This document shows, one piece after another, positions 51,511-59,600 of a stretch of DNA of 64,000 nt. Under the pieces are notes generated by a model. That model was not told where the DNA came from and did no database searches. It saw nothing but the letters and a program-made list of their open reading frames with translations. Every line of letters starts with the position of its first letter. The stretch's first letter is position 1. A program made the translations under genes and the position numbers. Origin of the DNA: Variovorax soli NBRC 106424. Its GTDB lineage: Bacteria > Pseudomonadota > Gammaproteobacteria > Burkholderiales > Burkholderiaceae_C. The stretch spans positions 30,894-94,893 of the forward strand of contig NZ_BCUU01000006.1 in NCBI RefSeq assembly GCF_001591385.1. Direction: 5' to 3'.

Positions 51511-53366
51511 GGCCTCTGCTCCTTCTTCTCCAGCAGGAAGCTGCCGATCACCAGCGCGTCCAGCGGCGTGCCGTGAAAAGCCTCGAGGGCTGCGCGCGGC
51601 GTGCAGACGATGGGCTCGCCGCGAACGTTGAAGGAGGTATTGATCAGCACCGGCACGCCCGTGGCCTTGCCGAATTCGCACAGCAGCGAATGAAAAAGCG
51701 GCATGCTGGCCTGCGCCACGGTCTGCACCCGCGCACTGCCGTCCACATGGCAGGCCGCCGGAATGCGCTGGCGCTGGTGCGCCAGGGCCTGGTAGACGAA
51801 GAGCATGAAGGGCGATTGCCCGCCGTTGGCCTGCGCCGGGCTGAACCAGTCGGCCAGCAGTTCCTGCGGCAGCACCGGCGCCACCGGCCGGAAGTCCTCG
51901 CGGTCCTTGAGTTCGTTCAGCCGCACCTGCATCGCGGCCTGCAGCGGCGAGGCCAGGATGGACCGCGCGCCCAGCGCGCGCGGCCCGAACTCCATCGCAC
52001 CCTGGAACCAGCCGACGATGGCATCGCGCTGCAGCAGCGCGGCCGTCTCGCCGGCCACGTCGTCCAGCCGCCGGTAGGGCAGCTTGGCCCAGCGCAGCAG
52101 CTCTTCGATTTCCGCGTCGTCGAAGGCGGGCCCCAGGTAGGCGTGCGACATGTGCCAGGTGCGCGGGCCGAGCGCGATGCGATGCACGCCGGGTATCGGC
52201 GCCTGGCCCTCACCGCCTGCGGCACTTCTTTCGGCAGGACTGACGGCAACCCGGGCCGCGGCCGATGGCCGGCGCGCCCGCGCATCCACCCACAAGGCGG
52301 CGCCCAGGGCGGTGCCCGCGTCGCCCGCCGCCGGCTGCACCCACACCTCGTCGAACACGCCGGCATCGCGCAGGCGCGAGTTCATCAGGCAGTTCAGCGC
52401 CACGCCGCCGGCCATGCCCAGGTAGCGCTCGCCGCTCACGCGCCGCAGCCAGCGCGCCAGTTCCAGCACCGTCTCTTCCAGCACGTCCTGCAGCGAGGCG
52501 GCCAGGTCCAGGTGGTGCTCCTGCAGCGCCGCACCGGGCTCGCGCGGCGGGCCGAACACCTCGGCGGCATCGAAGGGCTCGATTCGGAACTGCCCGTCCT
52601 GCCCCACCCGCACCAGTTCATGCAGGCGCTGGCGGTAGCGGGGCATGCCCATGGCGGCCAGCGCCATCACCTTGTATTCGTCGCTGGAGTGCAAAAAGCC
52701 CAGGTGCGCGGTGAGCCGCTCATACAGCAGGCCCAGCGAATGCGGCACGTGCACCTCGCCCAGCGGCTCGTAGTGCTGTCCGGCATGGCGGCCGTAGCAG
52801 GTGCTAGCCCGTTCGCCACGCCCGTCCAGCGTCATCACGGCGCAGTGCTCCCAGGGCGCGGCCAGGAACGCGCTGGCCTGGTGGCACAGGTGGTGCGGCA
52901 CGTAGTGCCACCGGTACGGGGCCGCAGAAGCATCCGGCAGCTTCAGCCGCTTGTGCAGCTTCAGCGGCGCACCGTCGGTCAACTGGCGCGGCGCGTTCAG
53001 CACATAGGCGGCAAACAGCGGGTCCCACGGGTTGTCCCAGTCGCCGGGGCCTTGTGCCGCCGGGTCGAGCGGCAGCGGGATGCGCGCCGCTTCCCACGCC
53101 TCGTCCTGCGGCAGGCGATCGCCGATGAACAGGCTGGGCTGGAAGCTGTAGGCCACGTGGTCCACCTGCGCCAGCGTGAGCCCGGCTTGCGCCAGGCAGA
53201 AGTCGATCGCGTGGAAAGGCAGCTCCCAGGCCGTGAAAGGCACGGGTCGCTTGCCGTGCTTCACGCGGGTGAAGCGTTCTTCCTCGGCGGCGGCAATGGT
53301 TCGTCCGTCGGCGACGAGCGCGGCGGCGGAATCGTGAAAGGCGGCGTTCACGCCCAGAGTGATCAT
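51507..53366 (-). CDS. NodU/CmcH-family O-carbamoyltransferase
   Basis: A 619-residue carbamoyltransferase that would transfer a carbamoyl group from carbamoyl phosphate to a sugar hydroxyl. N-terminal actin-like domain: GVNAAFHDSAAALV, EEERFTRVKHGKRPVP, YVPHHLCHQASAFLA, TLDGRGERAS, GGVALNCLMN. C-terminal domain: GWFQGAMEFGPRALGARSILA, CHVDGSARVQTV, LINTSFNVRGEPIV. First gene of a three-gene operon with two glycosyltransferases. Confidence 0.94.
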   Translation of the reverse strand: MITLGVNAAFHDSAAALVADGRTIAAAEEERFTRVKHGKRPVPFTAWELPFHAIDFCLAQAGLTLAQVDHVAYSFQPSLFIGDRLPQDEAWEAARIPLPLDPAAQGPGDWDNPWDPLFAAYVLNAPRQLTDGAPLKLHKRLKLPDASAAPYRWHYVPHHLCHQASAFLAAPWEHCAVMTLDGRGERASTCYGRHAGQHYEPLGEVHVPHSLGLLYERLTAHLGFLHSSDEYKVMALAAMGMPRYRQRLHELVRVGQDGQFRIEPFDAAEVFGPPREPGAALQEHHLDLAASLQDVLEETVLELARWLRRVSGERYLGMAGGVALNCLMNSRLRDAGVFDEVWVQPAAGDAGTALGAALWVDARARRPSAAARVAVSPAERSAAGGEGQAPIPGVHRIALGPRTWHMSHAYLGPAFDDAEIEELLRWAKLPYRRLDDVAGETAALLQRDAIVGWFQGAMEFGPRALGARSILASPLQAAMQVRLNELKDREDFRPVAPVLPQELLADWFSPAQANGGQSPFMLFVYQALAHQRQRIPAACHVDGSARVQTVAQASMPLFHSLLCEFGKATGVPVLINTSFNVRGEPIVCTPRAALEAFHGTPLDALVIGSFLLEKKEQRP

Positions 53367-53418
53367 GGCGGGCTGTCTGTGTTTGGTAGGGCCAAGGCGG
53401 CGATGCGGCTCTCTGGTC

Positions 53419-53434
53419 GGCAAACCATGTGCCC
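53419..53434 (-). promoter_or_regulatory. Sigma-54 promoter of the carbamoyltransferase operon
   Basis: Reverse-strand GGGCACATGGTTTGCC, matching the consensus except at the end positions. Predicted start 42 bases before the ATG. Confidence 0.8.
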
Positions 53435-53459
53435 ACGCAGCGGCGGAACGGGCCGGGCC

Positions 53460-53475
53460 GGGCACGCCGCATGCC
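53460..53475 (+). promoter_or_regulatory. Sigma-54 promoter of gmhB
   Basis: GGGCACGCCGCATGCC: perfect GGCAC and GC in register, ATGC instead of TTGC. Predicted start 38 bases before the ATG. Confidence 0.7.
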
Positions 53476-53523
53476 CGCGCAGGGCTCCAGCCACATAGCC
53501 GCCGGCCATGCCGGCCAGGACCC

Positions 53524-54141
53524 ATGCCAGCCGAAAGCTCCCGGCCCCTCCTGCCCGAATTGCGCCCGGCCCTGTTCATCGACAAGGACGGCACGCTGGT
53601 GGAGAACGTGCCCTACAACGTCGATCCGGCCCGGCTGAAGTTCATGCCCGGCGCGCTGGAAGCGCTGCGGCACATCGCGCGCTGGGACTTCGCGCTCGTG
53701 CTGGTGACCAACCAGAGCGGCCTGGCGCGCGGCTACTTCGGCCGCGCCCAGCTCGACGCATTGCTGCGGACGCTGGCGCAGCGCCTGTGGGACGAGGCCG
53801 GCATCCGCCTGCAGGACGTGCAGGTCTGCCCGCACGCACCCGGCGCCGGCGGGCGCCCCGCCTGCCTGTGCCGCAAGCCGGCGCCGGGCATGCTGCTGCG
53901 CGCGGCGCGGCTGCATGGCCTGGACCTGCTGCGCTCGTGGATGGTGGGCGACACACTCGACGACGTGGAGGCCGCCCACCGCTGCGGCTGCCGGGCGGTG
54001 CTGCTGGACACGGGCGGCGAAACCTTATGGCGGCACGGCCCCCTGCGCACGCCCGAGGCCATGCTGCCCGACTGGGGATCGTTTCGCGAGTACCTCGAGC
54101 AGCAGCACGCCCACGCCATTGCCTGCCCGGGCATTCGCTAG
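53524..54141 (+). CDS. gmhB: D-glycero-D-manno-heptose-1,7-bisphosphate 7-phosphatase
   Basis: A 205-residue HAD-IIIA phosphatase: ALFIDKDGTLVENVPYN with the Asp-x-Asp nucleophile, VLVTNQSGLARGYF, zinc site CPHAPGAGGRPACLC, KPAPGMLL, and MVGDTLDDVEAAH. Removes the 7-phosphate in ADP-heptose synthesis. Start ATG 53524 after AGGA. Confidence 0.94.
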   Translation: MPAESSRPLLPELRPALFIDKDGTLVENVPYNVDPARLKFMPGALEALRHIARWDFALVLVTNQSGLARGYFGRAQLDALLRTLAQRLWDEAGIRLQDVQVCPHAPGAGGRPACLCRKPAPGMLLRAARLHGLDLLRSWMVGDTLDDVEAAHRCGCRAVLLDTGGETLWRHGPLRTPEAMLPDWGSFREYLEQQHAHAIACPGIR

Positions 54142-54165
54142 CCGGGCGCGCCGCGCCTTGCGCAC

Positions 54166-54181
54166 AGGAACGCAAGTTGCC
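54166..54181 (+). promoter_or_regulatory. Sigma-54 promoter of hldC
   Basis: AGGAACGCAAGTTGCC. Predicted start 58 bases before the hldC ATG. Confidence 0.65.
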
Positions 54182-54249
54182 CGCTGCGCACGAGCGCCCC
54201 GACAGCGCACAGCCCTCCCCTACCCGTCTGACAACGAAGTCGCACCCAC

Positions 54250-54732
54250 ATGTCCGGCCACTACGAAGCATCACTGCACAGGATCGAAAGCCTGGCCCGG
54301 CCGCTGGTCTTCACCAACGGCGTCTTCGACCTGCTCCACGCCGGCCACGTCCACTGCCTGGAAGAGGCCCGCAAGCTGGGCGAAGGCCTGGTGGTGGGCG
54401 TCAACAGCGACGCCTCGGCGCGGCGCGCCAACAAGGGGCCGGGCCGTCCTTTCAACAGCGAGCAGCACCGCTGCTGCGTGCTGGCCGCCCTGCGCTGCGT
54501 CGATGCGGTGTTCATGTTCGACGAGAACCTGCCCCTGGGGCTGCTGCAGCTGGTGCGGCCGGACATCTACGTCAAGGGCAACGACTACCAGCTCACCGCG
54601 CTGGCCGAGGCCCGCGTCATGGCGGCCTGGGGCGGGCGCACGGTGCTCATCCCGCGACACGACGGCCTGTCCAGCAGCCGGCTGGTCGACCGCATCCTGG
54701 GGGCGCATGCGGACCGGCTGTGGCCGGCCTGA
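54250..54732 (+). CDS. hldC: D-glycero-beta-D-manno-heptose 1-phosphate adenylyltransferase
   Basis: A 160-residue nucleotidyltransferase equivalent to the C-terminal half of HldE: VFTNGVFDLLHAGHVHCLEEA (HxGH), VVGVNSDASARR, DIYVKGNDY, HDGLSSSRLVDRI. Produces ADP-D-glycero-beta-D-manno-heptose. Together with gmhA, hldA and gmhB it completes a split pathway; no hldD epimerase is present in the window. Confidence 0.93.
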   Translation: MSGHYEASLHRIESLARPLVFTNGVFDLLHAGHVHCLEEARKLGEGLVVGVNSDASARRANKGPGRPFNSEQHRCCVLAALRCVDAVFMFDENLPLGLLQLVRPDIYVKGNDYQLTALAEARVMAAWGGRTVLIPRHDGLSSSRLVDRILGAHADRLWPA

Positions 54733-54877
54733 AGCGCACAGCGCGAATTCGCCGCAAGGCGCGGAACCAATTGCGGCAAAACTTGCAGCCACCGCGCCTT
54801 TCCCGCCGGGCAGCGGCAACGGCCGGGGCGCCGCTGCGCCTTCGTGCACGGGCCGTTCAGGGCCCTGCGCGCACCTG

Positions 54878-54893
54878 CGGCACGCATATTGCG
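54878..54893 (+). promoter_or_regulatory. Sigma-54 promoter of rpoN2 (autoregulation)
   Basis: CGGCACGCATATTGCG: GGCACG-N4-TTGC in register, 14 of 16 consensus positions. Predicted start 29 bases before the GTG. Confidence 0.75.
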
Positions 54894-54932
54894 TTTCGTC
54901 CCTTCCAGACCCTCGCAAAAGGAGCATCGGAA

Positions 54933-56309
54933 GTGACGGCCACCTTGTCCCTGGGCACCGCGCAGCGGCAGACGCAAACGATCTCGCCCCGGCTGCAGCA
55001 GGCGGTGCGCCTTTTGCAGATGTCCTCGCTCGAGTTCTCGGCCATGGTGGAAGACCAGTTGGGCCAGAACCCCTTTTTGGAAGAGGACCCCGACGCCGAG
55101 GCGAGATCGGCCCCCGCGCAAGCCGAGACCACACCCGTCGAAGACCGCGAACTCTGGCGCATGGAGCGCTCCGGCGCATCCCAGCGCGCCGACGACAGCC
55201 AGGTCAGCGCCATGGAACTGATGCCCGAGCGCAGTTCGCTGCAGGACCACCTGCATGGGCAGATCAGCGTCATGAACCTGAGCGAGCGCGACCGCGTGCT
55301 GGCCGCCATCGTGATCGAGGCGCTCGACCCGGACGGCTACCTGCGCATCGCCCTGGACGAACTGGCCGTCTTCGACGGGCTGCTGCCCGCGCCCGAGCCG
55401 GTGGAACTGCGCATCGCCCTCAAGCGCGTGCAGGCGCTGGACCCGCCCGGCGTGGGCGCACGCAGCGTCTGCGAATGCCTGCAGCTGCAGCTTCCGGCCA
55501 TCGAATGCCCCGAGACACGCGCGCTGGCCACAGCCATCGTGCAGGAGCACCTGTCGCTGCTGGCCCAGCGCAACATCGCGGCGCTGGCGCGCGCGCTGCA
55601 TGCCGACCCCTTCCGGGTCGACGCGGCATGCAAGCGCCTTCGCATGCTGGACCCGCGGCCGGGCTGGCGCTTCGAATCGTCGCTGCCGCCCTACGTGGTG
55701 CCCGACGTGCTCACCCAGCGCATCCGGGGGCAATGGCGCGCGACGCTCAATCCGGCGGTGATGCCGCGGGTGCGCTTCAACCAGGTCTACGCCGACCTGT
55801 TCCGGCGCCATCGCAACCGGGCCGACGCCGAGATGGCCAGCAGCCTGCAGGAAGCGCGCTGGACGGTGCGCAACGTGGAGCAGCGCTTTTCCACCATCCT
55901 CGACGTGGCCGATGCCATCGTGCGGCGGCAGCAGCACTTCCTGGAGTTCGGCGCCATGGCGATGAAGCCGATGGGCCTGCGCGAGATCGCGCAGGAGCTG
56001 GGCGTGCACGAATCCACCGTCTCGCGGGTGACGAGCAACAAGTACATCGCCACGCCGGCCGGCGTGTTCGAGCTCAAGTACTTCTTCTCGCGCGCGCTGG
56101 TCAGCCGCAGCGGCAGCGCCTGCTCGGGCACGGCCATCCGCGGCCTGGTCAAGGAAATGATCGACGCCGAGCCCAGCGGCCAGCCGCTGTCGGACGCCGA
56201 GATCGCACGGCGCCTGTCGGCCCAGGGGCTGACCGTGGCGCGCCGCACCGTCACCAAGTACCGCCAGGCCCTGCACATCGATGCCATCGAGCGCAGGCGC
56301 GCGGGTTGA
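54933..56309 (+). CDS. rpoN: RNA polymerase sigma-54 factor, probable second copy
   Basis: A 458-residue sigma-54. Gln-rich region I (TISPRLQQAVRLLQMSSLEF, DQLGQNPFLEED), short acidic region II, core-binding region III, HTH (LREIAQELGVHESTVSRVTSNKYI) and the RpoN box ARRTVTKYRQ near the C-terminus. It is not in the usual lptB-rpoN-hpf setting but within the glycan/heptose cluster, so I read it as a dedicated paralogue (RpoN2). GTG start after GGAG. A -24/-12 element upstream suggests it drives itself. Confidence 0.94.
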   Translation: MTATLSLGTAQRQTQTISPRLQQAVRLLQMSSLEFSAMVEDQLGQNPFLEEDPDAEARSAPAQAETTPVEDRELWRMERSGASQRADDSQVSAMELMPERSSLQDHLHGQISVMNLSERDRVLAAIVIEALDPDGYLRIALDELAVFDGLLPAPEPVELRIALKRVQALDPPGVGARSVCECLQLQLPAIECPETRALATAIVQEHLSLLAQRNIAALARALHADPFRVDAACKRLRMLDPRPGWRFESSLPPYVVPDVLTQRIRGQWRATLNPAVMPRVRFNQVYADLFRRHRNRADAEMASSLQEARWTVRNVEQRFSTILDVADAIVRRQQHFLEFGAMAMKPMGLREIAQELGVHESTVSRVTSNKYIATPAGVFELKYFFSRALVSRSGSACSGTAIRGLVKEMIDAEPSGQPLSDAEIARRLSAQGLTVARRTVTKYRQALHIDAIERRRAG

Positions 56310-56327
56310 TCCACCAGGAGATGCACT

Positions 56328-56618
56328 TTGCCGACGCCCATCCAGACCACGAGTTCGACCTTCGCGCCGCCGCTGACCCGGCCCCTGCCGCACGGGCCCA
56401 TCAACATCGGCGACGAACTGCCGCCCTCGCAGTCGATGACCAGCGAGGAGCTGCGCATGCTGGCCGCCCAGTGGCGCGCCATCCAGGAGCCGGACGACGT
56501 GATGCGCGCGCAGCGGATCGCCCGTGCGCTGGAGTGGCTCGCCGACTACCGCGAACCGATTCCGAAGAGCCGCCTGGGCGAGTTGGGCGACCGGATCTCG
56601 GGCTGGATGGGGCTGTAG
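56328..56618 (+). CDS. Hypothetical protein following rpoN2
   Basis: A 96-residue protein with a disordered Pro/Thr-rich N-terminus and a helical C-terminal half (SEELRMLAAQWRAIQEPDD, ARALEWLADYREP). TTG start eight bases after AGGAG. 18 bases from rpoN2 and so probably cotranscribed; no family recognised. Convergent with the hybrid kinase. Confidence 0.65.
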   Translation: MPTPIQTTSSTFAPPLTRPLPHGPINIGDELPPSQSMTSEELRMLAAQWRAIQEPDDVMRAQRIARALEWLADYREPIPKSRLGELGDRISGWMGL

Positions 56619-56631
56619 CGCGCGGCGGCGC

Positions 56632-59600
56632 TCAGGCGTCGTCGCCCTTGCCGTTGCCGTTGCCGTTGCTCAGGTAGGTCTCGATGACATCCCGCAGGCG
56701 CGGCATGTCGACCGGCTTGGTCATGTGCAGGTCGAAGCCGGCCTCCATCGAGGCGCGCACGTCCTGCTCGTGCCCCCAGCCGGTGATGGCGACCAGCAGC
56801 ATGTTCTTGCCCCAGGCGTGGGCCCGGATGCGCCGGGCCACCTCGTGGCCGCTGAGCTCGGGCATGCCGATGTCCACCAGCATCACCTGCGGCCGGTGGG
56901 ATTCGGCCAGCGCCAGCGCGCTCGCCCCGTCGTCCGCCTTGACGGTGTTGAAGCCTTGCAGCACCAGCCACTGGGCCACGGCCCAGGCCGCATCCTGGTT
57001 GTCGTCCGCCAGCAGGATCAAGGCGCCCGAGGCGCGCTGCGCCGGCATGGGCGCCTGCGCGCCCGCCGACTTGTCCAGCGGCACCTGGCGCAGTGCCGGC
57101 ATGCCGAAGCTGAAGCGGCTGCCCTGGCCGGGGCCGGCCGAATCGGCGCGGATCCAGCCGTCGTGCATCTGCAGGATGCTGCGCGACAGCGCCAGGCCGA
57201 TGCCCAGCCCGCCGCCCGACCGCTCCCTGGCGTCCTGGCCCTGTGTGAACATGTCGAACAGCTGCTCGATCTCCTCGCGCTTCATGCCGATGCCGTTGTC
57301 GCTCACCTCCACCACCGCTTCGCCGTCGCGCTGCATGGCCTCCAGCGTGATGGCCCCGCTCCTGGGCGTGTACTTGGCGGCGTTGGCCAGCAGGTTGCTC
57401 ACCACCTGCACCAGGCGGTTGGGGTCGGCGTCGATCTCGATGTCCAGCGCAGGCAGGCGCACTTCCAGCGTGTGGCCCGAGGCCTCGATGATGGGCCGGG
57501 TGGACTGGATCGCGCCTTCGATGATGCCGATCAGGCTGGTCGGGCGCTTCTGCAGCGACAGGCGGCCCAGCCGCAGGCGCGAGATGTCGAGCATGTCGTC
57601 CAGCAGCGCCGAAATCGCGGCCGTCTGGCGGCGGATCACCTCGGCGGCCTCGCCGTTCACGCTGGCGCCATCCACGTCCAGCACCTGCGCCGCTGCGGCA
57701 ATGGAGGCCAGCGGGTTGCGCAGCTCGTGCGACAGCACGGCCAGGAAGCGGTCCTTGGCGGCGTCAGCCGCCTCCAGCGCATCGCGCGCCTCGCGCTGGT
57801 CTTCCAGGGCATGGGTGAGCTCGACCTGGCTCTGCTGCAAGGCCTCCTGCGCGTTGCGCGCGGCGCTCTGGTCGCGCAGGATCTTCACGAAGCCCTGCGC
57901 ATGGCCCTGCGCGTCGCGCATCAGCATCATGGCGCCGCTGGCCCAGAAGCGGCTGCCGTCCTTGCGCTGGTGGAAGCGGTCGTCCGAGGCGCGGCCCTGC
58001 TCCAGGGAACGCTCCGCTTCGCGTTCGGGAATGCCGGCAGCGCGGTCTTCCTCGGTGAAGATCATGTCGGCCGGATGGCCCAGCACCTCGGCCTCGGCAT
58101 AGCCCAGCAGCGCCTGCGCACCGTTGTTCCAGACCGTGATGTTGCGCTCCAGGTCGGTGGAGAAGATCGCGAACTCGCGCGCGTTCTCCAGGATCATCTT
58201 CAGCTGCTCGCGGCTGTCGCGCAGCGCATCCTCGATGCGCTTGGTGTTGCTGATGTCGCGCACGATGGCCGTGCCCGCAATGGTCTCACCCGCTTCGTCG
58301 CGAATGGCCGACACCGTGACCGACACATGGATCTCGTCACCGTCCTTGCGCCGCCGCACGGTCTCGTAGTTCTCGACCGGCCGCGACACGAGCAGCCTGG
58401 AGACGAGCAGGTCCTGCTCCTTGGTGTCCGGGCCGTGCAGCATCGACAGCGGCTGGCCGATGGCCTCCTCGGCCGTGTAGCCGAACATGCGCTCGGCGCC
58501 GCCGTTCCAGCTGAGGATGGCGTTGTCCAGCGAAAAACTGATGATGGCGTCGTTCGACGCCGTAACCACCGCCGACAGCCACAGCCGCACTTCCTCGGCC
58601 TGCTTGCGCTCGGTGATGTTGACGAAGGACAGCACCACCCCGGCGATGCGGTCCTCGATGGTGCGGTAGGGCAGCAGGCGCGCCAGGTGCCAGCTGCCGT
58701 CGGCCTGCCCCACCTCGCGCTCGATGGGCACCAGGCGGTCGAGCACGCGCTGCGCGTCGGCGCCCATCTCCGGATAGTGCAGCTGGGTGGTGAGGTCGGT
58801 CAGCGGCCGGCCCACGTCGGTGGGAATGAGGTTGAACAGCTGCACCGCCGAGGGCGTGTAGCGGGTGATGCGCAGCTCGCGGTCGAGGAACACGGTGGCG
58901 ATGGCCGTCGCGTCCATGAGGTTGTGCATGTCGCTGTTGGCATGGCCCAGCTCGTCGACCTTGCTCTTGAGCTCGTGGTTGACGGTGGTGAGCTCCTCGT
59001 TGATGGACTGCAGCTCCTCCCGGCTGGTCTCCAGCTCCTCGGTGGCCGAGCGCAGCTCCTCGTTCATGGCCTGCAGCTCCTCGTTGCTGGCCTTGAGTTC
59101 CTCGGTGGAAGCCTCGTACTGCTCGACGGTGTCGCGCAGGTGGGCCTTCAGGCGCTCGAGCTCGCGGTCGAGCTGGCGGGCCACGGGGTCGGACTCGGCG
59201 CGCATGGCCGGGCTGTTGGCGGCGTCGCCGTCGGGCGACTGGGTCTGGATGACCACCAGGTACATGTCGGTGCCGATCTCGTTGACCGGCGTCACGCGCA
59301 TCGAGACCATGGCCTGCTCCCCGTGGAGCTCGACCGGCACCGGCGGCACGTCGGCCGGCGCCTTGCTCTGCCCGGCCTGGTAGAGCGCGGCGCGCAGCTC
59401 GATGCGCAGGCTCGGGTTCACCGCGCGCAGCAGGTTGCGGCTGGGCTCGCCGCCGCCGTACTGCAGGAACCGGCCGGCGCTGGCCGAGATGTGCACCACC
59501 TCGTATTCGCTGTCGACCAGGATGGACGGCGGCGCCAGGTGCTCCAGCAGGCGCAGGTGGACCTCGCCCCAGGACGACTGCCTGCCTTCCACCGGCCGGC

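Noticed and set aside
58930..59110. Repeated GAGCTC/CTCCTCG units inside the hybrid kinase gene
   Set aside because: They encode the EELxxxNEEL coiled S-helix and need no other explanation.
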